A program made the position numbers and the translations under genes. From an uncultured Alphaproteobacteria bacterium (GTDB lineage Bacteria > Pseudomonadota > Alphaproteobacteria > RF32 > CAG-239), in the NCBI GenBank assembly GCA_947588655.1, contig CANPYS010000010.1, positions 1 through 51,120 of the forward strand: 51,120 nt of DNA, read 5' to 3'. The first letter of the stretch is position 1, and every line of letters begins with the position of its first letter. The notes beneath the pieces were generated by a model that was not told the DNA's origin, did not search any database, and saw nothing but the letters and a program-made list of their open reading frames with translations. This document shows, one piece after another, positions 42,331-51,120 of the stretch.

Positions 42331-43734
42331 TTACTCCTTGATTCCTATATTAACTTCCAAAGGCAGGCTTTTAAAATATTTCTTTGCCGCCCGCCGAATG
42401 TCTTTTAAGCGAACATTCTTGACATAAGTGTTGCGTTTTTGCAAAAAGTCTAGCCCGAGGTTATACTTTTGCATTCCTAACAACATTTGCGCAATATCGT
42501 CAATGGAAGAAAAACGAAGGTTAAACGATGCCAAAAGATAATCGCGCGCGGCTTGAAGTTCTTCTTCCGTTGCGCCCTTTTGTGCAAAATTTTGCCATTC
42601 TTGGCGCAAAATCTCGGCCGCTTTGGCATAATTTTCAGGCGTGGCGGAAAAATAGCCAATAATCAGTGGCGTATTTTCAGAAGTTGAAAGATATGTGCCA
42701 ATGCCGTAGGTCAAGCCCTTGTCTTCACGCGCCTTTAAAGATAAACGCGAGGTTAAACCTGAGCCACCTAAAATATGGTTTGCAATATAAAGCGCATAAA
42801 AATCAGGTGCTGTACGCTCAGCCCCTAAGGCGGCAAAACGTCCAATAGATTGCGCCGTATCGCGTTCAATATGCGTTGTTTGAGGCGTGAAATCAACCAC
42901 TGGGGGTTCAAGCGGTTGAACCTCGGATTCTGCGTTTAAATTTGCAAAAATTTGCGCCAAAACGGCTTTTGTTTCTTCAGCCGTAATATCGCCAGCAATA
43001 CCAATCATCAGATTATCTTGCGCCAGATTGCTTTTTAAAAAGGCTTTTACCTGACTTAATTTCAGGTTTTTAATATCTTCAGCTTTTCCAAGCGGGTTGC
43101 GCCCATAAGGATGATTTTTATACAAAACCTCGTTAAAAGCTAAAGAAAGCTCGTCTTCAGGCTGTTCTTTTTGCATTTTCAAGGCGGCCAAAACTTGATT
43201 TTTAACCACTTCAAAATCTTTGTCTTCCCAATTTGGCTCAGTTAAAACGTCTTTTAAAAGGGCAAAGGCTGTTTTTTTATGATAAGAAGGCGTGATAAGA
43301 TAACCATCAAAATCGTCCCGAAGAGCCTCAAAACCTAAACGAATACCATTAAGTTCCAAAAGCTCTTGAAATTCAAAGCGATTATTTTTACCTGCGCCAA
43401 ACAACATCATCTCAGAGGCCAAAACCGCGCGCCCCTCCTGCCCTTGTTCATCATAGGCATAACCTGCGCGCTCAAACAAAAATTGAATACTGATAATTGG
43501 CACTGTGTGATCTTCAATCAGCCATGCGGTTAATTGTCCATTTTTAATTTCCTGTGGCATTCTTTCAAAAGTTTTTTCTTTAAGAACAGAATTTTCCACA
43601 ATCTTTTTCGTATCTAAGCCGCGGAACGGTCCAAATTGCCACAAGCCCCAAGCCAAACCGAGCAAAAGTATCAGAAAGATAAACTTCAAATAAGTTCGGC
43701 GCGGTTTTCTGGTCTGGAATTTATAATATTTCAT
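42331..43734 (-). CDS. M16 family protein without zinc motif (non-catalytic partner)
   Basis: A 467-residue M16-fold protein with one N-terminal membrane anchor (FIFLILLLGLAWGLWQF). The place of the HxxEH zinc motif reads EGRAVLASEMM, so it should not bind zinc or cut peptides. The C-terminal M16 domain is complete (GSGLTSRLSLKAREDKGL). Its start overlaps the stop of the upstream M16 gene (ATGA). By analogy with paired M16 peptidases, it probably forms a heterodimer with the active subunit at the outer face of the inner membrane. Confidence 0.88.
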   Translation of the reverse strand: MKYYKFQTRKPRRTYLKFIFLILLLGLAWGLWQFGPFRGLDTKKIVENSVLKEKTFERMPQEIKNGQLTAWLIEDHTVPIISIQFLFERAGYAYDEQGQEGRAVLASEMMLFGAGKNNRFEFQELLELNGIRLGFEALRDDFDGYLITPSYHKKTAFALLKDVLTEPNWEDKDFEVVKNQVLAALKMQKEQPEDELSLAFNEVLYKNHPYGRNPLGKAEDIKNLKLSQVKAFLKSNLAQDNLMIGIAGDITAEETKAVLAQIFANLNAESEVQPLEPPVVDFTPQTTHIERDTAQSIGRFAALGAERTAPDFYALYIANHILGGSGLTSRLSLKAREDKGLTYGIGTYLSTSENTPLIIGYFSATPENYAKAAEILRQEWQNFAQKGATEEELQAARDYLLASFNLRFSSIDDIAQMLLGMQKYNLGLDFLQKRNTYVKNVRLKDIRRAAKKYFKSLPLEVNIGIKE

Positions 43735-45056
43735 TGTTCTTCTCCCGGCAACAAAAGCCCAACCGCCACCGTTGGCGACTTTTTAATTATCTGAATAGCT
43801 TTTTCAATAGCTTTCATATCTACCGCCTCAATATTTTGCGCATAGCTTTCAATTTCATCTGCTGAAAGCCCGTGTACGGCCATTGATCCCGCAAGCATAG
43901 CGGCATCAAGCGGATTATCGCGACTATAAACCAAGCCGGCAAGCATTTTTGTTTTTTGCTTTTCTAAAATTTCAGGTGTGATTTCTTCAAATGCTTCTTC
44001 AAGTGTTTTTTTAAGTTGCGCTTCGGTTTTGTTCAAATCAGCATCTTTTAAGGGCAAAGCAGTCACGGTCAACGAGCCGCCCAAGCGCGCAAACATTCTG
44101 TATGAAACATCAATGCCCAATAATTTGCCTGATTGAACCAACGCGCGGTTCAAATAGGCGTTATCCCCCTCGCCTAAATAGCTTTCTAAAACTGAAAGCG
44201 CATAAGCTGCTTCGGCATCTTCGGAAAGCGACGGCACACGATACTGAATGATGATGCGTGGCGACGTAATTTCGTCCTGATGTTGTTGCATTCGGTAAGA
44301 GGCTTTTAGAAGTGGTGGCATTTTAAAACTACTTGGCAAAGTTTGCGCGGCTTTGGGGACTGCGCCATAATATTTTTCAGCCAGTTTTTTTGCCGTTTTC
44401 AAATCTAAATCGCCCGAAAGAACTAAAATAGCGTTTTCAGGCCGATAATGTGCGCGATAAAAATTGCGCGCATCATCGGGCGTTAAGTTTAAAATTTCAT
44501 CTTCCGTTCCGGTCACAGGACGCGCATAAGGCTGATTTTGCCAAAACAAGCGATTAAAATCTTCTGCAAAACGCGCCGTCGGATTGTTTGAAATGCGTTG
44601 CTTGCGCTCTTGAAACACAATTTGACGCTCTTTTTCAAAAGCATCGTCTGTAAAATTAAGATTTTGCATACGATCAGCTTCCAAAGCCATGGAAAGTTCC
44701 AAACGGCTAATATCTGTCAACTCATGATAAGCGGTCATATCCTGACTTGTAAAAGCATTATTTTCCGCGCCGTTTTGCGCCATGATGTCATTGAAGGCGG
44801 AATCCGGCACTTTGCTTGTGCCACGAAACATAAGATGTTCCAAAAGATGCGCCACGCCCCCTTTAAAAGCCGGCTCATCCACCGCGCCTGATTTATAAAA
44901 AACAACTTGTGCCGCCACAGGGGCTTTATGATTTTCAATCAAAAGGACTCTTAAGCCGTTCTTGAGGTAAAATTCATTTAAGCCCAAAAATTCAGCCTGC
45001 GCTTTAATTGGCAAAAATAATAGCGCTAAAACAACTATTTTAAATATTATCTTCAT
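43731..45056 (-). CDS. M16 family zinc peptidase (active subunit)
   Basis: The 441-residue protein has a signal peptide (IIFKIVVLALLFLPI, cleavage near AQA) and so acts in the periplasm. The zinc motif HLLEH (HxxEH) is in GGVAHLLEHLMFRGT. The distal Glu is in a helix with SMALEADRMQNL. A second M16 domain follows. It pairs with the inactive homologue through a 4-bp overlap. The order lspA, small lipoprotein, M16, M16 is a familiar alphaproteobacterial arrangement. Confidence 0.92.
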   Translation of the reverse strand: MKIIFKIVVLALLFLPIKAQAEFLGLNEFYLKNGLRVLLIENHKAPVAAQVVFYKSGAVDEPAFKGGVAHLLEHLMFRGTSKVPDSAFNDIMAQNGAENNAFTSQDMTAYHELTDISRLELSMALEADRMQNLNFTDDAFEKERQIVFQERKQRISNNPTARFAEDFNRLFWQNQPYARPVTGTEDEILNLTPDDARNFYRAHYRPENAILVLSGDLDLKTAKKLAEKYYGAVPKAAQTLPSSFKMPPLLKASYRMQQHQDEITSPRIIIQYRVPSLSEDAEAAYALSVLESYLGEGDNAYLNRALVQSGKLLGIDVSYRMFARLGGSLTVTALPLKDADLNKTEAQLKKTLEEAFEEITPEILEKQKTKMLAGLVYSRDNPLDAAMLAGSMAVHGLSADEIESYAQNIEAVDMKAIEKAIQIIKKSPTVAVGLLLPGEEQ

Positions 45057-45064
45057 GTGCTACC

Positions 45065-45229
45065 TTAATTTGGAAGCTCGTTCATATCCGGCGGCATATC
45101 CAATGGCTGACGCGTTTCTAGCTGCGTTTCATCAGGTACTGAGCGCTCCAAGCCAAGCGTCTTTTTGAGCGAGCTGCAAGCACAAAGCATGAAAGAAAGT
45201 CCTAAGAGAATTAAGAACACTTTTCTCAT
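45065..45229 (-). CDS. 54-residue lipoprotein with DUF3035 (BamF-like) core
   Basis: A complete small frame: ATG at 45229 overlaps the lspA stop (ATGA), and TAA is at 45065-45067. The signal segment RKVFLILLGLSFMLCAC ends in a lipobox-like LCAC. The mature part of about 37 residues carries LGLERSVPDET and PLDMPPDMNELP. This is the core of DUF3035, the alphaproteobacterial lipoprotein called BamF in Caulobacter, where it belongs to the outer-membrane assembly complex. Its position after lspA and before the M16 pair matches that family. It is much shorter than usual DUF3035 proteins, which makes it either a minimal form or a decayed one. Confidence 0.75.
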   Translation of the reverse strand: MRKVFLILLGLSFMLCACSSLKKTLGLERSVPDETQLETRQPLDMPPDMNELPN

Positions 45230-45717
45230 TTATTTTTTGCTCCTTTTTTAAAGAATTTATCCGATTGCCAAATGTTTTGAAGAACGAGAAACACAACGCC
45301 CATACAAATAAATGTATCAGCGAGGTTAAAGGCCGGCCAATGCCAATGCATATAATGAAAATCAAGAAAATCAAACACAGCGCCATAACGAATGCGGTCA
45401 ATAACGTTGCCTAACGCGCCACCAATCACAAGCCCTAAGAAAACCTGCGCCCAATCTGATTTTTCGTGCTTGAGCCAATAAAGCAAAGCGCCGATGATAA
45501 CCAGTGCCGTCACGACCAAAATAAGTGTGCCGACAAAGCCTTCTTGCGTAAACATAGAAAAGCTTACGCCCCTATTCCAAGCTTCAACCAAATTAAAATA
45601 TGAGCCGAAAGCTTTCCCTGGGCGATAAGCTTCAAACAAGTATTGCACGCCCCATTTGCTGAGTTGATCCAGCACAAATGCCGCCAAAGCCACCCATAAA
45701 CCACGTTTCAAGTTCAT
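45226..45717 (-). CDS. lspA: Lipoprotein signal peptidase (signal peptidase II)
   Basis: LspA cleaves prolipoproteins at the lipobox Cys in the inner membrane. The 163-residue protein has four membrane helices. Both catalytic aspartates are visible in GALGNVIDRIRYGAVFDFLD and FNLADTFICMG. The N-terminal VLDQLSKW element and the NRGVSFSM segment are conserved. It heads the run lspA, lipoprotein, M16, M16, pgi, mutL, all on the minus strand with overlaps or gaps under ten bases. Confidence 0.95.
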   Translation of the reverse strand: MNLKRGLWVALAAFVLDQLSKWGVQYLFEAYRPGKAFGSYFNLVEAWNRGVSFSMFTQEGFVGTLILVVTALVIIGALLYWLKHEKSDWAQVFLGLVIGGALGNVIDRIRYGAVFDFLDFHYMHWHWPAFNLADTFICMGVVFLVLQNIWQSDKFFKKGAKNK

Positions 45718-45796
45718 TCTCCTTTATTATCAGCTCTGATTATAGGCGATTTTTTTGCGGATAAAAGAACTTTTAACAACAATATACAGTTTTTTA

Positions 45797-46750
45797 TCAG
45801 AACATCCCTTTTTTGCGAAAATAAATGATGGCAAAAATTGTGGCAAGAGCGGAAAGTGCAATCACAATCAAAAAGCCCAAGGGGTTGCCCGCGCCGGGGA
45901 CAGGAACATTCATGCCCCAAAAGCTTGCCAGCATGGTTGGAATAGATAAGATAATTGTAATTGCCGCCAAAAATTTCATGACTAAATTGAGGTTGTTATT
46001 AATGATAGAGGCAAAGCCGTCCATCATGCCTTCCAAAATGGAGCGATGCATATCAACCATTTCTATTGCCTGTTTATTTTCCACAATCACATCTTCCAAA
46101 ATATCAGTATCATCAGGCGTAAATTTTGCCAATTTAATCATTGCCGGCGAATTTACCATACGCAAAATTTTAAGAAGTACCAAGTGATTATCTTTTAATG
46201 CCGTTGTAAAATAAACGAGAGATTTTTGGATTTCTATCAGCTTAAAAAGCGCTTTATTTTGGGTGGTTTGGCGCAAAGAATCTTCAATTTCTTCGGTTCT
46301 TTGATTAATAATCGCCAAATATTTGAGGTAAAACTGCGTGCATTTTGATAAAATGCTAAGCAGAAAACGACCACGGTCGCGCGTATCAAAAGATTTTGCG
46401 GTATTTTTATTAAAAGCGCCCAAAATACGATTATCACGCGAGCAAATTGTAATCAGATTCTTTTCGGTAAAAAAGATACCGCAAGGCAATGTATCAAACT
46501 TGCCGTTCTCATCTAAAAGCGGCAAATTGATAATGAGGGACAAAACGCCTTCTTCAAGCTCCACGCGAGAACGTTCGTCCAAGTCCAGGGCGTTTTGAAG
46601 CATATCATTTTCAAGCTTAAGCTGAGACGCCACCAACGTCATTTCTTCAGGCGTTGGGTTTACCATATTGTACCAAGATAAGGGGACGACTTTGTTTTTC
46701 TTGAGTTTTGTGAGTTTCCCGCCATCTCCTGATTTATATATCCTAAGCAC
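45797..46750 (-). CDS. corA: CorA-family divalent metal transporter
   Basis: A 317-residue inner-membrane magnesium/metal channel. The large cytoplasmic domain (about 1-250) ends in the long pore-lining helix and two C-terminal membrane helices. The selectivity motif GMN is at FWGMNVPVPG in the loop between them. The terminal RKKGMF is basic. The YGMN form of the family is replaced by WGMN. It is not obviously in an operon; tRNA-Leu lies 44 bp beyond its start codon. Confidence 0.92.
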   Translation of the reverse strand: MLRIYKSGDGGKLTKLKKNKVVPLSWYNMVNPTPEEMTLVASQLKLENDMLQNALDLDERSRVELEEGVLSLIINLPLLDENGKFDTLPCGIFFTEKNLITICSRDNRILGAFNKNTAKSFDTRDRGRFLLSILSKCTQFYLKYLAIINQRTEEIEDSLRQTTQNKALFKLIEIQKSLVYFTTALKDNHLVLLKILRMVNSPAMIKLAKFTPDDTDILEDVIVENKQAIEMVDMHRSILEGMMDGFASIINNNLNLVMKFLAAITIILSIPTMLASFWGMNVPVPGAGNPLGFLIVIALSALATIFAIIYFRKKGMF

Positions 46751-46794
46751 GGCAGCCCTCCTTTAAAAAAACAAAATTCACAGAAAAGCCTTGA

Positions 46795-46880
46795 TGGTGC
46801 GACCGAAAGGACTTGAACCTTCATGAACTTAGTTCATAACGACCTCAACGTTACGCGTCTACCAATTTCGCCACGGTCGC
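46795..46880 (-). tRNA. tRNA-Leu (anticodon GAG)
   Basis: An 86-nt minus-strand tRNA with encoded CCA. The acceptor pairs GCGACCG with CGGTCGC. The D arm contains AATTGGTAGAC. The anticodon stem TAACG/CGTTA has loop TTGAGGT, giving anticodon GAG (reads CUC/CUU). A long variable arm (TGAAC/GTTCA) and a T arm with GGTTCAAGTCC complete a class II Leu tRNA. Confidence 0.97.
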
Positions 46881-46951
46881 ACATTTTTAAGACACGTTAC
46901 AGATATTCTAAAATTTAAAAAAAATCAAGCATTTTTTTTGCATTCGGTTAA

Positions 46952-46989
46952 AAAAAAGAAAAGCCGGCTCAACGTCCGGCTTTTTTTTG
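46952..46989. terminator. Terminator between dnaK and tRNA-Leu
   Basis: AAAGCCGG (46960-46967) pairs with CCGGCTTT (46976-46983); A-rich on one side and T-rich on the other, so it could work in both directions. It is positioned as the dnaK terminator. Confidence 0.85.
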
Positions 46990-47003
46990 TTTTTGAAATA
47001 AAA

Positions 47004-48926
47004 TTACTTCACTTCTTCATAATCGGCGTCTACGACCTTATCATCGCCTTGCGCGTTGGGCTGTTCGCCTTGGTTTGCGCCTTGAGCCTGATCTGAAGCA
47101 CTGGCTGTTGCCGTGTCTGCGCCTTGGGCTTTATACATTGCCTCACCGAGTTTTAAGGAAGCCTGCATCAAAGCATCGGATTTTTCCTTAATTGCCGCTG
47201 TATCGGTGCCTTCCAAAGCCGTCTTTAAGGCGCTAATCGCGTCTTCAATAGCGGTTTTATCGGTCGCGCTGATTTTATCGGCGTTTTCTTTTAAGGTTTT
47301 TTCGGTAGAATGCATTAAGGCCTCGGCCTGATTGCGTGTTTCTACTTCTTCTTTTTTCTTTTTATCGGCTTCAGCGTTGGCTTCGGCGTCTTTGACCATT
47401 TTTTCAATATCGGCCTCAGACAAACCACCCGACGCCTGAATGCGAATCGCCTGCTCTTTGCCGGTGGCTTTATCTTTGGCGGAAACGTTCACAATGCCGT
47501 TGGCGTCAATATCAAAGGTCACCTCAATTTGCGGCATACCGCGCGGTGCCGGCGGAATGCCGACCAAATCAAACTGGCCTAAAAGCTTGTTGTTGGCGGC
47601 AATTTCGCGCTCGCCTTGGAAAACACGAATTGTTACGGCTGTTTGTCCGTCTTCGGCGGTTGAAAACACCTGAGATTTGCGTGTCGGAATGGTAGTGTTG
47701 CGGTCAATCAAGCGTGTAAAGACGCCGCCCAAAGTTTCAATACCTAACGAAAGCGGTGTGACGTCTAAAAGCAAAACATCTTTGACATCGCCCATCAACA
47801 CGCCGCCCTGAATAGCCGCGCCAACTGCGACAACTTCGTCAGGGTTCACGCCTTTATGCGGTTCTTTACCGAAAATTTCCTTCACTTTTTCTTGCACTTT
47901 CGGCATACGCGTCATACCGCCAACCAAAATGACTTCCGAAACGTCAGAAGCATTTAAGCCCGCGTCCGCCAAAGCCTTTTGGCAAGGGGCGACCGTGCGT
48001 TCAATCAAATCTTCAACCAAAGATTCAAGTTTGGCACGTGTGAGCTTGATATTTAAGTGTTTCGGGCCTGTCTGATCCGCTGTGATAAACGGCAAGTTCA
48101 CATCGGTTTGCGTGGCAGAAGAAAGTTCAATTTTCGCCTTTTCAGCGGCTTCTTTCAAGCGTTGCAGTGCCAAGCGGTCATTTTTAAGATCAATGCCGGA
48201 TTCTTTTTTAAACTCATCGGCTAAATAATTCACGATACGTTGGTCAAAGTCTTCACCGCCTAAGAAAGTATCGCCGTTGGTGGACTTAACCTCAAACACA
48301 CCGTCGCCGATTTCCAAAATAGAAATATCAAACGTGCCACCGCCAAGGTCATAAACCGCGATGGTGCCCGAGGCTTTTTTATCCATACCATAAGCCAAAG
48401 CCGCGGCTGTTGGCTCGTTGATGATACGCAACACGTCCAAGCCTGCAATTTTGCCGGCGTCTTTTGTTGCCTGACGTTGAGAATCGTTAAAATATGCCGG
48501 TACGGTAATGACGGCTTTTTCAATTTTTTCGCCAAGATAAGCCTCGGCGTATTCTTTAATTTTTTGCAAAACAATAGCGGAAACCTGTGACGGCGCATAT
48601 TTTTGCCCTTTCACTTCCACCCAAGCATCGCCGTTATCGCCCTCAATGATTTTGAAAGGCGCGGTTGCTTTATCTTTGCGGACTTCATCCGAATCGTAAC
48701 GACGACCGATTAAGCGCTTAATAGCAAAGAGCGTGTTTTCGGGGTTTGTGACCGCCTGACGTTTTGCCGCCGCGCCGACCAAACGTTCGGCATCGGTAAA
48801 CGCTACCATAGATGGGGTTGTGCGCGCGCCCTCAGAGTTTTCCAAAACCTTAGCTTCTTTGCCTTCCATCACGGCAAAGCAAGAGTTTGTTGTGCCAAGG
48901 TCAATACCAATTACTTTATTGCTCAT
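47004..48926 (-). CDS. dnaK: Chaperone protein DnaK (Hsp70)
   Basis: ATP-dependent chaperone. The N-terminal [10 protein letters not shown] phosphate loop, [13 protein letters not shown], the [12 protein letters not shown] block and [11 protein letters not shown] are all present. The substrate-binding domain contains [17 protein letters not shown]. The C-terminus ends DADYEEVK, close to the usual EEVD/EEVK tail. Length 640 residues is standard. dnaJ and grpE are not adjacent. A clear heat-shock promoter was not found. A partial inverted repeat (AAAAGGTTA with TAACxCTTTT) lies near 48975-49000 in the leader. Confidence 0.97.
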   Translation of the reverse strand: MSNKVIGIDLGTTNSCFAVMEGKEAKVLENSEGARTTPSMVAFTDAERLVGAAAKRQAVTNPENTLFAIKRLIGRRYDSDEVRKDKATAPFKIIEGDNGDAWVEVKGQKYAPSQVSAIVLQKIKEYAEAYLGEKIEKAVITVPAYFNDSQRQATKDAGKIAGLDVLRIINEPTAAALAYGMDKKASGTIAVYDLGGGTFDISILEIGDGVFEVKSTNGDTFLGGEDFDQRIVNYLADEFKKESGIDLKNDRLALQRLKEAAEKAKIELSSATQTDVNLPFITADQTGPKHLNIKLTRAKLESLVEDLIERTVAPCQKALADAGLNASDVSEVILVGGMTRMPKVQEKVKEIFGKEPHKGVNPDEVVAVGAAIQGGVLMGDVKDVLLLDVTPLSLGIETLGGVFTRLIDRNTTIPTRKSQVFSTAEDGQTAVTIRVFQGEREIAANNKLLGQFDLVGIPPAPRGMPQIEVTFDIDANGIVNVSAKDKATGKEQAIRIQASGGLSEADIEKMVKDAEANAEADKKKKEEVETRNQAEALMHSTEKTLKENADKISATDKTAIEDAISALKTALEGTDTAAIKEKSDALMQASLKLGEAMYKAQGADTATASASDQAQGANQGEQPNAQGDDKVVDADYEEVK

Positions 48927-49076
48927 TTTAAATGTTCCTTTAGTTAATTAAAAACAATTTCTAAAAGGTTATATAGGTAACACTTTTTCGTTAAGCAATA
49001 GGGTGTGAAATTTTTTTGTGATTTTTTTATAAAGCCCCTACTTTATCGTTAGAAGAAACAAACGCCCAAGCTAAGG

Positions 49077-49141
49077 AAAGGTGTCTAGCTAGACACCTTT
49101 TCTTGAATAGAGGGGAGGTTGTTAGGGCAGGTAACAACCTC
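49077..49141. terminator. Two perfect hairpins downstream of the Cys-rich gene
   Basis: A 24-bp perfect palindrome (AAAGGTGTCTAG and its mirror, 49077-49100) and a ten-pair hairpin with seven-base loop (GAGGTTGTTA 49115-49124, TAACAACCTC 49132-49141) lie in tandem after the stop codon. Neither has a long T run on the minus strand, so a terminator role is plausible but not certain. Confidence 0.5.
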
Positions 49142-49153
49142 GTAAAAACCTAA

Positions 49154-51120
49154 TTATTCATAATAATCCCAATCATAATCCCACCAGCCACCCATACCGC
49201 AATTTGACCATACAGGACGAACTTTAAGGTAAGATCCTCGCGTATATTCACCACCACTCTTATCTACTTCATGGTATCCTTTACCCATTGTATAATATCC
49301 CCCATCTTCAGCTGTCCAATAATCACCGGTCATACGCGTTCCACCGGCACTTACTATAGCTTTTTGAATCCTCTCATTATCAAGGGCTTCCATATCATAA
49401 TGCTCCGGTAAATACCATCCTAGCCTTTTATTATTGTAATTATATTGTCCACCTTCTCCATAATTATTTGCTCCATAAAAAGCGCTGTTTTCACCGCAAT
49501 ATTTAATACCTTCATAAGTGCAATATTGATCTTCAGAATCTGTACTAGTGCAATCGTTACAAGGCTCATCCTCAAATGGATTTTGTGGAAAATAGGACGA
49601 ACCGTCGTAGTCATTATAGGCATCTTCTAAGGCAACCACAGTAACACAAGAGTGATATTTTTCAATTACAATACCAATATCTTTCACCTCTATGTCATAA
49701 CCATAACAATCTGAGAAGCTCGCGCCAGTCCACGTTTCGCTACATATAAAATTGCTGTTACCTACATAAAAATCATCATTGAAACCAAGACCTGGACAAA
49801 GTTTGCTTTTATATTTTTCATAGTAACTTTTATTAAGACAGAAACCTTCTTCTTTATCCCAGTCAGCAACAAGGTCGCTACCACAAGAATTACGCGTGTA
49901 ATTATTTAAGTCTGCAAAGGCAAAAGGTGCAATGCAGTACAGGTCTTCGTATGTTTCTTTTATACACTCACCATCATCCGATTCATAATAGCCATCATTA
50001 CAGCTCCAATACCTACATTTATCTGTGGTTTTACCGCAAGCGCTATAGTAGTTATAGCAATAGGCATGATCTGGTACAGAAACGCCACGCGTGTTATCGG
50101 TGCAGGTTTTATATTTACCGTTGCAACATTTTGTGGAAAGGGTGCCGGAGCCGGCGTTTGAGGTTGTCCAGGTGCAGTTGCTGTTGGCTTGAGAGGTGTC
50201 GCAAGTGCATTTATAGCAAGTGTTGTTACCTGATTTGCCTGTTGATTCACGTGAGGCATAAGAATCGCAACTTGTTGTTGAGGTACTACTTCCCTCAGGG
50301 CAAGAGCTTGTCAGGCACGTATTGCTAGACTTGTACCAACCGTCATTGCAATCCCAAGTTTTACACCTTGACGTATCGTTGCAGGCGTTATAATAACCTG
50401 TACAATGCGCATTTGCCGGTATAGTTACCGCAGTTGGTATGGTGCAATCCTTATATTTATCGTTGCAACACTGTGTTGAAAGCGAGCCCTCACCTTTGTT
50501 AGAGTTTGTCCATGTGCAATCGTTTGCGCTACATTTACATTCGTAGCATTGTTTATCGCCGGAGTAAGAACTTGTCGCAGATTTTGATGCACCATACTTG
50601 CCTCCGCTACATTCACTTACATTTGTTGATGTATTCGTTCCATTCGGGCATGCGGCTGCAACACAGGTGTTGCTGTTTACTGTCCACCATGTATCGCACG
50701 AATCCAATTTGTGTTTTGTGGTATTCCCTTTTTGACATGTCGTGCAATGTCCATGTGTTGGGCAAGTGGTTAGCGGATACTGGTCACAACTGTTCTCAAC
50801 GCAAGTATCACCCTGTTTGTACCACCCGCTTTTACAACCCTTAATCTTGAACTTTGTTGTTGTTCCTTTTTTGCAGGTTTCACAACCATTTGCACCTGTC
50901 GGACACTCGTTTAAAGTAAACCCTGTACAATCGTTCTCAGCACATGTATTCCCTGATTTCTTCCAACCATCTTTACACGTGTCCACTTTATACATTAGGG
51001 TATTCCCCTTTTGACAGGATGAACAATTTGAACTTGTCGTATCACATGATGCTAATGTAAACCCTGTGCAAGGCTTTTCCGTACATTTATAACATTGTGT
51101 GTTTCCAGCATAATGACCTG
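49154..51120 (-). CDS. Large Cys-rich repeat surface protein with Lcl_C-type end (5' end beyond the window)
   Basis: The reading frame is open to the right edge, so the protein is truncated at its N-terminus here; an internal ATG at 50995 is not the true start. At least 655 residues are visible. The first part consists of Cys-rich modules (TCxxCxKGxT, KxCxxGW, then a variable Cys). Two longer repeats of about 110 residues follow, each with CTWTxSNxGxGxLSTxCC, NxKYKxCT and a CNDGWY or CNDGYY turn. The C-terminal domain has GWYLPEHYDMEAL, DYWTAEDGGYY and a closing YLKVRPVW, the Lcl_C pattern also seen in the protein at 11470. A secreted or surface location is likely. No function is known; a role in adhesion is speculation. 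Confidence 0.72.
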   Translation of the reverse strand, partial: GHYAGNTQCYKCTEKPCTGFTLASCDTTSSNCSSCQKGNTLMYKVDTCKDGWKKSGNTCAENDCTGFTLNECPTGANGCETCKKGTTTKFKIKGCKSGWYKQGDTCVENSCDQYPLTTCPTHGHCTTCQKGNTTKHKLDSCDTWWTVNSNTCVAAACPNGTNTSTNVSECSGGKYGASKSATSSYSGDKQCYECKCSANDCTWTNSNKGEGSLSTQCCNDKYKDCTIPTAVTIPANAHCTGYYNACNDTSRCKTWDCNDGWYKSSNTCLTSSCPEGSSTSTTSCDSYASRESTGKSGNNTCYKCTCDTSQANSNCTWTTSNAGSGTLSTKCCNGKYKTCTDNTRGVSVPDHAYCYNYYSACGKTTDKCRYWSCNDGYYESDDGECIKETYEDLYCIAPFAFADLNNYTRNSCGSDLVADWDKEEGFCLNKSYYEKYKSKLCPGLGFNDDFYVGNSNFICSETWTGASFSDCYGYDIEVKDIGIVIEKYHSCVTVVALEDAYNDYDGSSYFPQNPFEDEPCNDCTSTDSEDQYCTYEGIKYCGENSAFYGANNYGEGGQYNYNNKRLGWYLPEHYDMEALDNERIQKAIVSAGGTRMTGDYWTAEDGGYYTMGKGYHEVDKSGGEYTRGSYLKVRPVWSNCGMGGWWDYDWDYYE

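Noticed and set aside
48927-49050. Heat-shock (RpoH) promoter for dnaK
   Set aside because: A CCTATT-like -10 is present on the minus strand, but no -35 at a suitable distance could be found. I could not support it.

Overview
The window looks like chromosome from an uncultured, host- or gut-associated alphaproteobacterium with a moderately AT-rich genome. The lineage call is inference. It rests on three things: the lspA / small DUF3035-like lipoprotein / paired M16 peptidase / mutL gene order, the lepB-rnc-era order, and the overall protein style. [FeFe]-hydrogenase maturases point to an anaerobic or fermentative lifestyle. Small Cys-rich Lcl_C-type surface proteins and WG-repeat proteins form the accessory layer. 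No prophage, insertion-sequence transposase or CRISPR array was seen.

Layout. 1-396: palindromic repeat units and a terminator. 397-771: an orphan small gene. 840-5564 (minus): an operon-like run elbB, tatD, tcdA, hydF, hydG. 5656-8492 (plus): an M16 peptidase, an AlbA_2-domain protein and RNase HI. 8504-12531: accessory island with an orphan gene, two tandem WG-repeat genes with duplicated promoters, a cluster of palindromic elements and a secreted Lcl_C-type protein. 12577-17643: nitroreductase, an orphan, a lipoprotein, argS, an unusual short FtsK-type ATPase and AlgH. 17711-20627: a DsbD/ScsB-like protein that has lost its transmembrane cysteine pair, and a small membrane protein. 20684-26386 (minus): metK, a U32 peptidase, lepB, rnc and era, with a candidate SAM-II-like riboswitch in front of metK. 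mtnN is divergent from metK on back-to-back promoters. 27126-31770 (minus): a PH-domain protein, then rmuC, murG, mnmA and mpg. 31938-36891: an HD phosphohydrolase, a flavoprotein and gyrA. 37061-38375: an orphan gene whose leader and coding sequence are full of perfect inverted repeats. 38414-46750 (minus): a small membrane protein, mutL, pgi, two M16 peptidases, a 54-residue lipoprotein, lspA and corA. Then tRNA-Leu(GAG), dnaK, and a large Cys-rich surface protein running off the right edge.

Working together. metK makes SAM, and mtnN on the other side of the same promoter region clears SAH and MTA. The metK leader probably senses SAM. hydF and hydG supply the [FeFe]-hydrogenase H-cluster; hydE and the hydrogenase itself are not in the window. 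lspA, lepB, the M16 pair and the DUF3035-like lipoprotein serve envelope biogenesis. The most unexplained signals are the hairpin-saturated orphan locus (37061-38375), a composite palindromic repeat at both ends of the first 11.4 kb with compensating base changes, and a promoter/leader shared by four orphan accessory genes.
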